Below, piece after piece: positions 47,150 through 58,049 of a stretch of 64,000 nt of DNA. The DNA is taken from contig JASMBU010000007.1 in NCBI GenBank assembly GCA_030753675.1, positions 1-64,000 of the forward strand, given 5' to 3'. A program made the translations under genes and the position numbers. The notes under the pieces were generated by a model, which did not search any database, was not told where the DNA came from, and saw nothing but the letters and a program-made list of their open reading frames with translations. This stretch comes from Methylococcales bacterium. GTDB lineage: Bacteria; Pseudomonadota; Gammaproteobacteria; Methylococcales; Methylomonadaceae. Position 1 is the stretch's first letter. The number at the start of each line of letters is the position of its first letter.

Positions 47150-48280
47150 TTAGAGCTCGTATTTTTTGAGGAGAACTCCGTCGTCACCACAACAGCTCGC
47201 TGCACATTGTTTAACTAGGTGCATGTCTTCACTGTTGCTATTAAAAAAAGAGGATATAGGTTTATTGTCTTCAGCACAATCACAACCTTTATCATTATAG
47301 ATATAGACATTCTGCAGTCCAGCATTAACTGCCGTTTCTTGGGCATCAACGAGTAATTTTTCGGGTGTGGTAGGGAGGTGGTTGAGTTTATAGGCGGGGG
47401 AAAAACGGGTGATATGCCAAGGACTAGCGGTCCCTAAATTATCTCGAATCCAACAAGCAATACGAAAGTGCTCATCACTGTCGTCATTTTTCGTGGGAAT
47501 AATATTTGTACGGGTTTCAACGTGAATGCCTAAGGTGGCGGCTTTTTTGATGGTGTTTAAAATTTGATCAACAGTCGCAACCGGACAGATTTGTTGATAA
47601 AAATCATCGGATAAACTTTTTATATCTGAACAAAGGACATCAATATGAGGGGCCATGAGTTCTAAGGCTTCATCGGTAATAAAACTATTGGTGACATAAA
47701 CCGTATAAAGTCCTGCTTTATGAGCAAGAATGCTGACTGCTAAAACATATTCCAACCAAACAGCCGGCTCAGAATAAGTGAATGCTATGCCGTCAACCCC
47801 TTCGGTGATCGCGGCTTCAATCAGTGTTTCGGGAGTCACCCAGGCTTGTTTTGACTGCCCTTTGGCAAGGTCGTCTAATGCGGAAACACCCCAGGAGATA
47901 TCTAAGTTGTGACAGCCACCACAACGAAAATTACAGCCATAACTACCCACCGATATAACGCGGGTATTGGGGCGGTAGTGTTTTACGGGTTTGCTTTCAA
48001 TGGAGTCTATGGCTATTGACGATAAGATGCCATAGGAGAGATTATATAAGGTGCCCTGTCGATTAACATGAGTTTGGCAAAAACCGCGTTGCCCCGGGTT
48101 AATTTTGCATCGCCAAAGACATAAGTTGCATTGTGTAGCCCCGTTAGCGAGAGGGGTTTGTAGTCCTGTTTTAACGAGTTGATAGTTTTGAGGGGATTGC
48201 ATGGTGTTAAAAAGTACTTTAGTTAGGGTGAAGAAAGCACAATAAGTAGAATTCCATGCATTGTGCAATGATTTAATCAA
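47150..48280 (-). CDS. AmmeMemoRadiSam-type radical SAM enzyme
   Basis: A 376 aa radical SAM protein of the AmmeMemoRadiSam (AmrS) group. An N-terminal Cys cluster (CNLCLWRCKINPGQRGFC) precedes the radical SAM motif SYGCNFRCGGCHN (CxxxCxxC) near residue 120, and a further Cys-rich region lies at the C-terminus (CDCAEDN, CAASCCGDDG). The partner AMMECR1 and Memo genes are not in this window. ATG 48202 (MQSPQNYQ, 350 aa) is an alternative start. The reaction is unproven for the group. Confidence 0.85.
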   Translation of the reverse strand: MIKSLHNAWNSTYCAFFTLTKVLFNTMQSPQNYQLVKTGLQTPLANGATQCNLCLWRCKINPGQRGFCQTHVNRQGTLYNLSYGILSSIAIDSIESKPVKHYRPNTRVISVGSYGCNFRCGGCHNLDISWGVSALDDLAKGQSKQAWVTPETLIEAAITEGVDGIAFTYSEPAVWLEYVLAVSILAHKAGLYTVYVTNSFITDEALELMAPHIDVLCSDIKSLSDDFYQQICPVATVDQILNTIKKAATLGIHVETRTNIIPTKNDDSDEHFRIACWIRDNLGTASPWHITRFSPAYKLNHLPTTPEKLLVDAQETAVNAGLQNVYIYNDKGCDCAEDNKPISSFFNSNSEDMHLVKQCAASCCGDDGVLLKKYEL

Positions 48281-49139
48281 AGTAGTATTGTGCGCTTATT
48301 TGACCATCAGCGCATGGAACGGTAATTATGTTTTTATTGAGTTTTGTTTCATAGAGAATCACATGATTGTATGCAATGCATTTAATGAGCCAAAAAACAC
48401 GCTTGTTAACGGTATATTTTATCGGTGTATTGATGGTCGCGTAGGCACAAATAAAATTGAAAGTGTCTCGTGTCGAAGCGCTATTGGCTAGCGTATAGTC
48501 GGCTTTCGTTGGCATAGGATGAGTGCTTGCAAGGGTTTTGTTTTGTGGTTTTAAAGATTGAGCGGGTGCTTTTAATTGTGCTAATCTGCGGGTTAGCAGT
48601 TTCGGTATTGCTTGAGCTAAAAGATGTAGCGATTGTGAAGCATGAATACCCTCCGGCATATAGCAACCTTGTTGTATTAAAATAGCGCCAGCATCAAATT
48701 GTGATGAAATTTTATGGAGAGTAATGCCCCATGTTTTACAGGCTAACTTATATTGCCAGAAAATAGGATCAGGTCCACGAAACTTAGGCAACAAGGACGG
48801 GTGTATATTGACAGCGCCTAAAGTTGGTAGGGTGAAGATGGAAGGGGGTATTTTTTTGCTAAAGCAACAGGTAATCATTAAGCCTGCATGAAAGGATTTT
48901 ATTTGATTGTAGTGGTTTTTAAGGGGCGCGTTAAGATGAATACAAGGAATATTATGCAAGCGAGCCTGTTGATCAAATGTTTCACTATGTTCTCTGTGAA
49001 CGGGGAATAGTTCGGGTGCGTTAGAGGGTTGTATGTCGGAGGTAAAAATGCCCACAATAGATTGATTGAGCGTTATGAACGCGCGCAATGTTGAGAGTGC
49101 TAAGGGGGGCGATGAGCCGATGAAGATGATGTTAAGCAT
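48273..49139 (-). CDS. Formyltransferase-like protein (Fmt paralogue-like)
   Basis: A 288 aa protein with the formyltransferase fold. The catalytic Asn-x-His appears in GAVNIHPSLLPKFRGPDP near residue 110 and the Asp in SSQFDAGAILIQQG. The N-terminal opening LNIIFIGSSPPLALSTL resembles Fmt, but the C-terminal third is divergent from the methionyl-tRNA formyltransferase tRNA-binding domain, so it is probably not the housekeeping fmt. It uses a formyl-tetrahydrofolate-type donor by family inference. The acceptor is unknown. It precedes and overlaps the radical SAM gene. Confidence 0.75.
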   Translation of the reverse strand: MLNIIFIGSSPPLALSTLRAFITLNQSIVGIFTSDIQPSNAPELFPVHREHSETFDQQARLHNIPCIHLNAPLKNHYNQIKSFHAGLMITCCFSKKIPPSIFTLPTLGAVNIHPSLLPKFRGPDPIFWQYKLACKTWGITLHKISSQFDAGAILIQQGCYMPEGIHASQSLHLLAQAIPKLLTRRLAQLKAPAQSLKPQNKTLASTHPMPTKADYTLANSASTRDTFNFICAYATINTPIKYTVNKRVFWLIKCIAYNHVILYETKLNKNIITVPCADGQISAQYYFD

Positions 49140-49184
49140 CGTGCAGATAAAAAGTAGCTGTCGTATGTCACAGGGAGTTTTGAA

Positions 49185-50228
49185 TTAAAATAACATAGAA
49201 ATACGCTCTTTATTAGGCTGTTTTACAATGCCTTTTTCAGTAATAAGTGCAGTAACTAAGTCAGCTGGTGTGACATCGAAAGCAGGATTTCGAACCTTGA
49301 CACCTTGGGCGGCCCAGCGATAATTTTGGTAACCGGTCACTTCTTCGCTAGCTCTTTCTTCAATGGGTATTTCGTTGCCAGTGTCAATGGAGCGATCTAT
49401 TGTTGATAGCGGGCAGGCGACATAAAAGGGAATATTGTGTCGTTTCGCTAAAACGGCAACCATATAGGTGCCAATTTTATTGGCAACATCGCCATTACTG
49501 GCGACTCGATCAGTGCCGACAATGATGGCATCAATGTCACCACAGTGCATAAGATGTCCAGCCATGCTGTCAGCAATGAGGGTGATCGGAATGTTTTCTT
49601 GGATCATTTCCCAAGCTGTTAATCGTGCGCCTTGCAAAAAAGGCCGGGTTTCATCAGCAATAACAGATATTTTTTTCCCTGATTCTACAGCAGCACGGAT
49701 AACACCTAATGCGGTACCGTAGCCCGCTGTGGCTAAGGCACCGGCATTACAATGGGTTAAGACACGCGCACCATCGGGTAGTAGTGTCGCCCCAAAACGC
49801 CCCATGGTTTGATTGGTTACTATATCTTCACGGGTTATGTGATGAGCCTCAGTTAATAAGGTTGTGGCCAGTTGGTTGGGGCTTAATTTAGTGGCGGTAG
49901 TCATGGTTTGATGCATTCTTTCCAGCGCCCAAAAAAGGTTAATAGCTGTCGGGCGGCTTTGCGACAAAACGGTAAAAGCCTTTTCCATGCCTGCTAAGAA
50001 AATCTCGGAGTTAGCGTCCTTGAGGTTCAGTGCGGCTAATGCGATACCGTAGGCGGCAGCACAGCCAATTGCAGGGGCACCACGAACGACCATGGAACGG
50101 ATTCCTTCTGCAACACCTTCCGCTGAATGGTAGGCAAGGTATTGAAAATCAGTGGGTAATATCCGTTGGTCAATCATTTCCAGATGATCTTTGTGCCAGC
50201 GTAAGGTTTCAATCGTATTTTTTTTCAT
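49185..50228 (-). CDS. mtnA: S-methyl-5-thioribose-1-phosphate isomerase
   Basis: Methionine-salvage enzyme that turns methylthioribose 1-phosphate into methylthioribulose 1-phosphate. The 347 aa protein carries VRGAPAIGCAAAYG, the catalytic Cys in LTHCNAGALATAGYG near residue 160, and the catalytic Asp in IVGTDRVASNGDVANKIG near 240. It is downstream of mtnP with a 95-nt spacer, matching their sequential roles. The later salvage genes mtnB to mtnD are not seen in this window. Confidence 0.96.
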   Translation of the reverse strand: MKKNTIETLRWHKDHLEMIDQRILPTDFQYLAYHSAEGVAEGIRSMVVRGAPAIGCAAAYGIALAALNLKDANSEIFLAGMEKAFTVLSQSRPTAINLFWALERMHQTMTTATKLSPNQLATTLLTEAHHITREDIVTNQTMGRFGATLLPDGARVLTHCNAGALATAGYGTALGVIRAAVESGKKISVIADETRPFLQGARLTAWEMIQENIPITLIADSMAGHLMHCGDIDAIIVGTDRVASNGDVANKIGTYMVAVLAKRHNIPFYVACPLSTIDRSIDTGNEIPIEERASEEVTGYQNYRWAAQGVKVRNPAFDVTPADLVTALITEKGIVKQPNKERISMLF

Positions 50229-50323
50229 AAAAGGTGCTGAATGGGTGGTTGGATAAAAAGTGATCTGTTGGTTAAGTTATGGGCCCGACTTTTTAGTGAA
50301 TAAGACGTGTGGTCAATAAAAAA

Positions 50324-51205
50324 TTAGGGTGATTTAAGAACGCGTCCGGCAACGGCACTTAGTTGATCTATCATCGCTTCATCTCGTGCCTCGGGAGGGG
50401 TGAGGATGGCATTTTGGAGGCTCTTTTTGCAATGACAGTTTGAGGCTGATGGCTCAGCATGAATGGTTGGGGCAACGTTTTTAATCATAGATCGGCCATT
50501 ATTAGCATTAGCGTGTAAAACGTTGAGTATTGCTTCAACCGAAACATTGTCATGTTCTGGATGCCAACAATCAAAGTCTGTGACCATGGCAACAGTGGCA
50601 TAACAGATTTCAGCTTCTCGTGCTAATTTAGCTTCAGGCATATTGGTCATCCCAATCACATCACAATTCCAACTACGATACAGGTTAGATTCGGCTAAAG
50701 TTGAAAACTGAGGGCCCTCCATGACTAAATAGGTACCCCCTCGTACGACTTCAATGCCGCAATTCCGAGTGGCTTTTTCAAGGTGATCACCCAGACGATT
50801 ACACACCGGGTGTGCCATAGACACATGGGCGACTAAACCGGGTCCAAAAAAACTCTTTTCTCGGGCAAAAGTACGGTCAATAAATTGATCGACAATAACA
50901 AACATGCCCGGTGTTAGTTTTTCCTGAAGAGAGCCAACGGCGCTAATAGAAATAATATCCGTGACCCCTGCTTTTTTGAGGATATCGATGTTAGCGCGGA
51001 AATTAATTTGGGACGGTGGCGTTTGATGGTCACGTCCGTGACGCGGTAAGAATACAATTTTTTGCTGATTGAGTTCACCACACAACAGTGCGTCAGAAGG
51101 TTCTCCGAAAGCAGATGGAAATTTCTGCCATGAGGTGTTTTGTAAGCCGTCAATTTCATAAAGACCGCTACCACCAATAATACCCAGCACTGGTTTGTTG
51201 TTCAT
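50324..51205 (-). CDS. mtnP: S-methyl-5'-thioadenosine phosphorylase
   Basis: Cleaves methylthioadenosine from polyamine or other SAM-using reactions into adenine and methylthioribose 1-phosphate, the substrate of MtnA. The 293 aa protein has LGIIGGSGLYEIDGL, FLPRHGRDHQTPPSQINFRAN (two short parts), EGPQFSTLAESNLYRSW and TDFDCWHPEHDNV. The DxD pair in TDFDCW favours a 6-aminopurine (adenosine) substrate over inosine. It is encoded upstream of mtnA. Confidence 0.94.
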   Translation of the reverse strand: MNNKPVLGIIGGSGLYEIDGLQNTSWQKFPSAFGEPSDALLCGELNQQKIVFLPRHGRDHQTPPSQINFRANIDILKKAGVTDIISISAVGSLQEKLTPGMFVIVDQFIDRTFAREKSFFGPGLVAHVSMAHPVCNRLGDHLEKATRNCGIEVVRGGTYLVMEGPQFSTLAESNLYRSWNCDVIGMTNMPEAKLAREAEICYATVAMVTDFDCWHPEHDNVSVEAILNVLHANANNGRSMIKNVAPTIHAEPSASNCHCKKSLQNAILTPPEARDEAMIDQLSAVAGRVLKSP

Positions 51206-51341
51206 CCTTAAATTCCTTTAATCAGTTGTTTAGAGTGGCTACTATAGTAACCAATCATTTTGAAGAATGGTTTTTTTTTGGATTATCGTCAGCATGAATA
51301 CCGTGTTAAAAAAGTTTTATTGCATGGGAATAAAACCTTAA

Positions 51342-51370
51342 TTGTAACGAATTGATAGGCGCGTTATGAT
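51342..51370 (+). promoter_or_regulatory. Predicted sigma-70 promoter of cysZ
   Basis: TTGTAA at 51342-51347 and TATGAT at 51365-51370 are separated by 17 nt. The resulting leader before cysZ would be about 100 nt. Confidence 0.6.
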
Positions 51371-51477
51371 AACTCTTAGTGTGTCGATCGTTCGGTCAAT
51401 CGTCACAAACGAATAAATCAAATGGATAAGAGGTGCGTAGCGACCTAAGTCTATAACCGTATAAGAGTATCAGTAAA

Positions 51478-52212
51478 ATGACAGAAATAAAGATTGATAG
51501 TAAGAAAGCAAATAATCCATTATTTGTGTTTTCATGTTTAATGCGTGGGTTTTCTGATTTGCGGCGGCCTGAGTATCGTAAATATTTGATTGCACCCTTG
51601 TTAATTAATATGGCTTTATATTTAGGGGTGTTTGTGTCGGGGTGGTATTATTTTTCGGGCTTCTTAACGGATATGATTCCGGAGTGGCTTAGTTGGTTGA
51701 ATTGGTTTATTTGGCCTGTTTTTGTTATAGGTTTTTTAATAGTTGGAGTTTTTACGTTTACCATTTTGGCTAATATTTTAGCCGCTCCCTTCTACAGTCG
51801 CTTAGCTATTGAGGCTAAGCAATTATCTGGGGCCCAGGGGATGATTGAGGCTTCGGATAATACGGTTTGGGCGAGTATGTTGTCGGAATTAAAGCGACTC
51901 AGTTATTTAGGTAAATTTGCCATTCCACTGCTGCTGCTCTTTGTTATTCCTGGGCTTAACTTATTGGCACCGATGTGTTGGGTTTTATTTGCCGCATGGG
52001 CCCTATGTTTAGAATATATGGCTTATTCTTTTGAGACAGAAGGGGTGTTATTTGTAGATCAACGTGACCAAGTTAAGCGTGCTCGTTGGGGAGGATTAAT
52101 GTTTGGTGGTCTGGTAATGATTGGAATGAGTATTCCTGTTGTTAATTTTGTGGTTCCTGCAGCGGCTATTATTGGGGCAACTATTTACCGCGCAGATATT
52201 AAGGCGACATAG
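51478..52212 (+). CDS. cysZ: Sulfate transporter CysZ
   Basis: A 244 aa inner-membrane protein of the CysZ/EI24 family, which brings sulfate in for cysteine synthesis in E. coli. It opens near GFSDLRRPEYRKYLIAPLL and has four hydrophobic stretches. LANILAAPFYSRLAIEA and SELKRLSYLGKF are family-typical. A long leader precedes the gene. No other cys genes are adjacent, so the sulfate role is by family. Confidence 0.92.
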   Translation: MTEIKIDSKKANNPLFVFSCLMRGFSDLRRPEYRKYLIAPLLINMALYLGVFVSGWYYFSGFLTDMIPEWLSWLNWFIWPVFVIGFLIVGVFTFTILANILAAPFYSRLAIEAKQLSGAQGMIEASDNTVWASMLSELKRLSYLGKFAIPLLLLFVIPGLNLLAPMCWVLFAAWALCLEYMAYSFETEGVLFVDQRDQVKRARWGGLMFGGLVMIGMSIPVVNFVVPAAAIIGATIYRADIKAT

Positions 52213-52251
52213 ATATTATAACTAAGTTTATTTTCATTAGAAAGTCAAGTC

Positions 52252-52803
52252 ATGATTAAGCAGATATTAGCGGGTGATCGATGAGGGTTGATGGTTGTCA
52301 TAGCATTGTTTTCACTGCTCCTTTTCGGTTGCGAAAGTAAGAAGGAACCTAATACGTTGTCAATATTGAAGAGTTGGGCGAAGTAAGATTTTGGCAAGGC
52401 TTATACTCTCAAGGGATTAGTTAGTAACGATAAGCAGACAATAAAAAATGGACGGGTAGAGGGGGACGACCTCAGTGGTCAAATCCTGGCGATGAGTTTA
52501 TTGGTTGAAAATGCATGCTACCGTATTGAATTACCGGCAGACACGGCATATCCAGTTATTTTAACCGCTATTTCTGGCAGTGACTTTGAGCAGTTAAGAG
52601 TGGTTGTAACTGGGCCTACACTGGTTAATTTTGATATCACCAGTTTAACAACCTCGATTGCGGATTAAGCCAAGAAAATGGGAGGGTATACGAAAAATAA
52701 TTTACAGCGGGCGGCTATTGGTGGCATTGCTGTTCCGGACAGAGATACGTCGCAGGCTGGTTTTAGAGGCGATCCAACGAAGCAATTTGGGAGTTGGCAC
52801 TAA
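52252..52803 (+). pseudogene. Degraded lipoprotein gene with three in-frame stops
   Basis: One uninterrupted frame of 183 codons reads as a lipoprotein except for TGA at 52282-52284, TAA at 52384-52386 and TAA at 52666-52668. Before the first stop is a basic n-region (MIKQILAGDR). A hydrophobic core and lipobox LLLFGC follow, then a beta-rich region (AYTLKGLVSNDKQTIKNG, CYRIELPADTAYPVILTA) resembling a carboxypeptidase-regulatory-like domain. The ending is AKKMGGYTKNNLQRAA and GDPTKQFGSWH. No frameshift is present, so loss may be recent. It fills the gap between cysZ and mtaB, which is otherwise empty. Confidence 0.72.
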
Positions 52804-52827
52804 GTTCTATCGCGCAGTAATAGCATT

Positions 52828-54117
52828 TTAAGGCGTTAGCGTTACGGTAATGTGATCGTCTTGAGTACGGATTAAATGGCAGTTTATTATTTTATTTTCT
52901 ATTGTAGTAGAAGGCTCTATTTCGGCGGTAACGCGTAGATAATTAGGGGTGTACCCTGAAACCTGTACCGTGCCTTGTTCGGTTAGTTGATGTTGGCTTT
53001 CCCATAGTACAGGAAAGGTTTTACCAAGGTTTTGTTGGTAGTTTTTTTGTTTCATTTCTTTTGCAAGTTGATGCAATGCTTGACTGCGTTCTTTTTTTAT
53101 CGATGCGGGCACGGCATGAGGTAATTTTGCAGCATGGGTCCCATTACGCGGGGAGTAGCTAAAAATATGGATGTGGGCAAAATCCATGGATTTAATAAAT
53201 TGGTAGCTTTGTTGCCATTCGTGTTCGGTTTCTCCAGGGAAGCCGACAATAATATCGGTGCTGATGTTGAAGTGTTCTATTTGCTCTCGTGCGCGGGTGA
53301 TTATTTGAGCAAACTCTTCTGTTTTGCAGCGGCGAGCCATGCGTTGAAGTACCGTATTACAACCACTTTGTAACGGTAAGTGCAGATGCGGCATTAATCG
53401 GCTATTTTTAAATAAGGTAAAAAAATCTGCAGATAAATCCCACGGTTCCAATGACCCTAAGCGCACCCGAGGGATGCGGGTCTGTTCTAGTATTAGAGTA
53501 ATAAGCGCTGTTAAATGGCTGTTAATATCTGAACCATAGCCCCCTAAGTGAACACCCGTGAGAATAATTTCTTGAATACCCTCATGGTGCAAGGTGTTAA
53601 TTTCTTCAATAATCGCCGTAATTGAGCGACTGCTTTCTTGTCCTCGTGCTACGGTGACAATGCAGAAGGTGCATTTATAGCGACAGCCGTCCTGAACCTT
53701 AATGAAAGCGCGTTGACGGCCACGTTTAAATAATGAAAACTCACTCGGTTCCGTTGCCATGGTAGGCATGTCAATGCTGTGAACTATTGAGAGCGATAAG
53801 GGGACCAGTTTATCTTTATCTTTATTGCTAACAACAAGGTCTACACCCAATAACTCAGCAGCTTCATCAGGGTTTAAAGTCACATAGCAGCCACTGACAA
53901 TCAGTTTAGCTTCTGGGTTGCTGCGATGAATACGCCGAATAAGTTGTTTTGATTTTTTGACGGCTCCTTGCGTTACGGCGCAAGAATTAATAACGATTAG
54001 GTTGGCGTTATCTTGTTCGAGGGTAATGGAATGACCTGCTTTTTGAAATTCCTGTGCCCATGTCTCGAGCTCAGCTTCGTTAAGGCGGCAACCAAGTGTT
54101 TTTAGGTGAACCTGCAT
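52828..54117 (-). CDS. mtaB: tRNA t6A37 methylthiotransferase MtaB
   Basis: Radical SAM methylthiotransferase that converts t6A to ms2t6A at tRNA position 37. The 429 aa protein has the N-terminal UPF0004 domain with TLGCRLNEAELE and further Cys at INSCAVT and VSGCYVT (three Cys for the second cluster). It then has the radical SAM CRYKCTFCIVTVARG near residue 150 and a C-terminal TRAM domain. The CRLNEAE start is MtaB-type rather than MiaB or RimO. Confidence 0.95.
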   Translation of the reverse strand: MQVHLKTLGCRLNEAELETWAQEFQKAGHSITLEQDNANLIVINSCAVTQGAVKKSKQLIRRIHRSNPEAKLIVSGCYVTLNPDEAAELLGVDLVVSNKDKDKLVPLSLSIVHSIDMPTMATEPSEFSLFKRGRQRAFIKVQDGCRYKCTFCIVTVARGQESSRSITAIIEEINTLHHEGIQEIILTGVHLGGYGSDINSHLTALITLILEQTRIPRVRLGSLEPWDLSADFFTLFKNSRLMPHLHLPLQSGCNTVLQRMARRCKTEEFAQIITRAREQIEHFNISTDIIVGFPGETEHEWQQSYQFIKSMDFAHIHIFSYSPRNGTHAAKLPHAVPASIKKERSQALHQLAKEMKQKNYQQNLGKTFPVLWESQHQLTEQGTVQVSGYTPNYLRVTAEIEPSTTIENKIINCHLIRTQDDHITVTLTP

Positions 54118-54162
54118 TTGGGTGTATGAATGTCTTTGATTGGTCTAAAAAATTGAATGGTT

Positions 54163-54189
54163 ATTATAAGATTTTTTATAAGCAGACAA
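54163..54189 (-). promoter_or_regulatory. Possible promoter of mtaB
   Basis: On the minus strand a perfect TATAAT (54163-54168) follows TTGTCT (54184-54189) by 15 nt, or TTTGTC by 16 nt. It is about 45 nt before the mtaB start. Confidence 0.48.
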
Positions 54190-54256
54190 AAGTAATTTAA
54201 GGTAATTAGGTCTGTGAGGAACGGGTTAATGCCGTGAGTATTTTATGGTTAGTCGA

Positions 54257-55486
54257 TTAACCAAAAAACCAATAGCTCACGGTGATCGCAGCGGTAATAC
54301 CGCCTATATCGGCGATCAGCCCACAACTTGCTGCATGGCGAATATTTTTTATGCCCACAGCGCCAAAGTATACAGCTAGGACATAAAAAGTAGTTTCGGT
54401 ACTGCCTTGAACGATTGCCGCCATGCGGCCTGGGAAAGAGTCAGCGCCATGGGTCTGCATGGTTTCTACCATCATTGCACGTGCGCCACTGCCACTAAAA
54501 GGTTTCATTAGCGCGGTGGGTAGTGCATCGATAAAACGGTCGTCAACATTGAAATAGCGTACCGCAGAACGGACGAGCTCTTGACCAATATCTAAGGCGC
54601 CACTGGCTCTGAAAACACCGATGGCAACTAACATGGCGACTAAATAAGGGATGATGGTCTTCGCCGTCTCAAAGCCTTCTTTAGCTCCGTCAATAAATGC
54701 TTCATAAGCATTTACTTTATAGTAAATAGCACCGAGCATGAAGGTGATCACCAGAGAGAATAAAATGGTATTGCTCAGTAATGCTGATTGTTGTTGCATA
54801 CTGGCTTGGTCTAATTGAGAGAAGTAAATCAATAAGCTGCTCAATAACAAGGTAAACCCGCCTAAGTAACTTAAAATAATTTTATCAAAAAGGTTTATTT
54901 TTTGCATATAGGCAACGGCTAACAAGCCTACGATGCTGGAAATGTAGGTGGCCAGTAAAATAGGTATAAATACATCACTGGGATGTAAAGCACCCAGTTG
55001 AGCACGGTACGCAAAGATGGTGACTGGAAATAAGGTGACCGAAGAGGTATTGATGACTAAGAATAGTATCTGTGCATTACTCGCTGTTTCGGGTTCTGGG
55101 TTGAGTGTTTGCAATTCTTTCATTGCCTTTATGCCTAAAGGGGTAGCTGCATTATCAAGACCTAAGGCATTAGCTGACATATTCATGACAATCGCACCTA
55201 ATGCGGGGTGGTCTTTGGGGACTTCTGGCATGAGGCGTTGAAATAAAGGATAGAGCCCGCGTGTGAGTAGCGTAATAAAACCGCTGCGCTCACCTATTCG
55301 CATGATCCCAAGCCATAGGCAAAGAATTCCGGTTAAGCCTAAAGAAATCTCAAACGCTGTTTTAGCCATGGCAAACATGGCGGTTATCAGTTCGTTAAAA
55401 ATATTCTGGTCACCCAGAAAGACCAGCTTTATTGCTGCCGTTAGAAAAGCAACAATAAAGAAAAATAGCCAAATAAAATTGAGCAA
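54257..55486 (-). CDS. SpmA/SpmB-like fused membrane protein (nucleoside-recognition domains)
   Basis: A 409 aa integral membrane protein with two nucleoside-recognition (Gate) domains, as in SpmA-SpmB fusions of non-sporulating Gram-negatives. The first half has MNMSANALGLDNAATPLG near residue 107. The second half has KTIIPYLVAMLVAIGVFRASG and GSTETTFYVLAVYFGAVG. About 10 hydrophobic helices are present. The physiological role in non-spore-formers is unknown. It stands alone between mtaB and purB. Confidence 0.88.
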   Translation of the reverse strand: MLNFIWLFFFIVAFLTAAIKLVFLGDQNIFNELITAMFAMAKTAFEISLGLTGILCLWLGIMRIGERSGFITLLTRGLYPLFQRLMPEVPKDHPALGAIVMNMSANALGLDNAATPLGIKAMKELQTLNPEPETASNAQILFLVINTSSVTLFPVTIFAYRAQLGALHPSDVFIPILLATYISSIVGLLAVAYMQKINLFDKIILSYLGGFTLLLSSLLIYFSQLDQASMQQQSALLSNTILFSLVITFMLGAIYYKVNAYEAFIDGAKEGFETAKTIIPYLVAMLVAIGVFRASGALDIGQELVRSAVRYFNVDDRFIDALPTALMKPFSGSGARAMMVETMQTHGADSFPGRMAAIVQGSTETTFYVLAVYFGAVGIKNIRHAASCGLIADIGGITAAITVSYWFFG

Positions 55487-55541
55487 ACTGAAGCCTTAAT
55501 CGATGAACGAGAAGGTAAGTATATACCCTAACATTATTTTT

Positions 55542-56909
<1,368 letters not shown>

Positions 56910-56960
56910 TTAATTTCCTGTTATATTTTATATCGTATTTAAGGGTGGATCGTTTAAGGG

Positions 56961-58049
56961 TTATCTGTTTTCAGCAGAGTCAATGATTCCGCCACCCAAG
57001 CAAATGTCTTGATCATAGAAGACAACGGATTGACCCGGTGTGATAGCGCGTTGAGGTTCTTCAAAAGTGACGCGATAACGATCTGTAGATAGCGGTTCAA
57101 TTTGGCAGATCTGGTCTTCTTGGCGATAGCGTATTTTAGCCGTGCAGGATTGAATGCTCGTGGGTGGTTTTTCGCTAACCCAATCAAATTGACTGGCCGT
57201 CAGAGAATTATGAAACAGTAACGGATGATTATGTCCCTGGCCCACAATGAGCGTGTTATTGCTTAAGTTTTTGTTGAGGACATACCAAGGTTCTTCAGAT
57301 GCACCCTTGACGCCCCCTATGCCCAGACCCTGTCTTTGACCTATTGTATAATACATTAGTCCTTGATGGGTGCTGACTAATTGGCCTTCAGGGGTGCGCA
57401 TTTCCCCGGGCTGCGTAGCTAGATAGCGCTTTAAGAATTGAGTGAACTTGCGTTCGCCAATAAAACAAATTCCGGTACTGTCTTTTTTTTGATGATTATC
57501 AAAGCCAGAGCGACTAGCTAACTCGCGTAGTTCGGGCTTATTAATATCGCCAATAGGGAAGAGTATTTTGGCTAATTGCGATTGGTTGAGCGTATACAAG
57601 AAATAACTTTGTTCCTTGTTGTGGTCAAGCCCTTTACGTAAAAAATAGCGACCATCTTCTTGGGTGACGCGTGCATAGTGTCCGGTTGCTATATAGTCAG
57701 CCCCCAGATTAAAAGAATAATCGAGAAAAGCCTTAAATTTAATATGTTTATTGCAAAGAATATCTGGGTTAGGTGTTCTTCCTGATTTATATTCTTCAAG
57801 GAATATTTCAAAAACCTGGTCCCAATATTCACTGGCAAAGTTAACAGTTTTAAGGGGAATGTTAAGGGTGTCACAAACTTGTTGAGCATCCTTGATGTCA
57901 GCTAATGCAGTACATTCATCGGTGCCGTCATCTTCTTCCCAGTTTTTCATAAACAACCCCGTAACTTGATAGCCTTGTTTAACCAGTTTTAGGGCTGTTA
58001 CGGAGGAGTCAACGCCACCGGACATGCCTACGATAATATGTTTAGTCAT
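56961..58049 (-). CDS. mnmA: tRNA 2-thiouridylase MnmA
   Basis: Puts sulfur on the wobble uridine of tRNA-Lys, -Glu and -Gln. The 362 aa protein opens with the PP-loop [15 protein letters not shown]. The catalytic Cys pair is in [12 protein letters not shown] near residue 100 and [14 protein letters not shown] near 195. The ATG overlaps the end of the nudJ-like gene by 4 nt, the same pairing as in E. coli. Confidence 0.97.
   Translation of the reverse strand: MTKHIIVGMSGGVDSSVTALKLVKQGYQVTGLFMKNWEEDDGTDECTALADIKDAQQVCDTLNIPLKTVNFASEYWDQVFEIFLEEYKSGRTPNPDILCNKHIKFKAFLDYSFNLGADYIATGHYARVTQEDGRYFLRKGLDHNKEQSYFLYTLNQSQLAKILFPIGDINKPELRELASRSGFDNHQKKDSTGICFIGERKFTQFLKRYLATQPGEMRTPEGQLVSTHQGLMYYTIGQRQGLGIGGVKGASEEPWYVLNKNLSNNTLIVGQGHNHPLLFHNSLTASQFDWVSEKPPTSIQSCTAKIRYRQEDQICQIEPLSTDRYRVTFEEPQRAITPGQSVVFYDQDICLGGGIIDSAENR

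Noticed and set aside
50229-50323. SAM riboswitch before mtnA
   Set aside because: The 95-nt spacer shows no SAM-I or SAM-II consensus helices.
51249-51279. Imperfect hairpin followed by nine T upstream of cysZ
   Set aside because: No plus-strand gene ends before it and the stem is weak. It could be a chance A/T-rich palindrome.
51422-51448. Eight-codon ORF with a Cys codon in the cysZ leader
   Set aside because: It has no ribosome site and too few codons to support an attenuation model.
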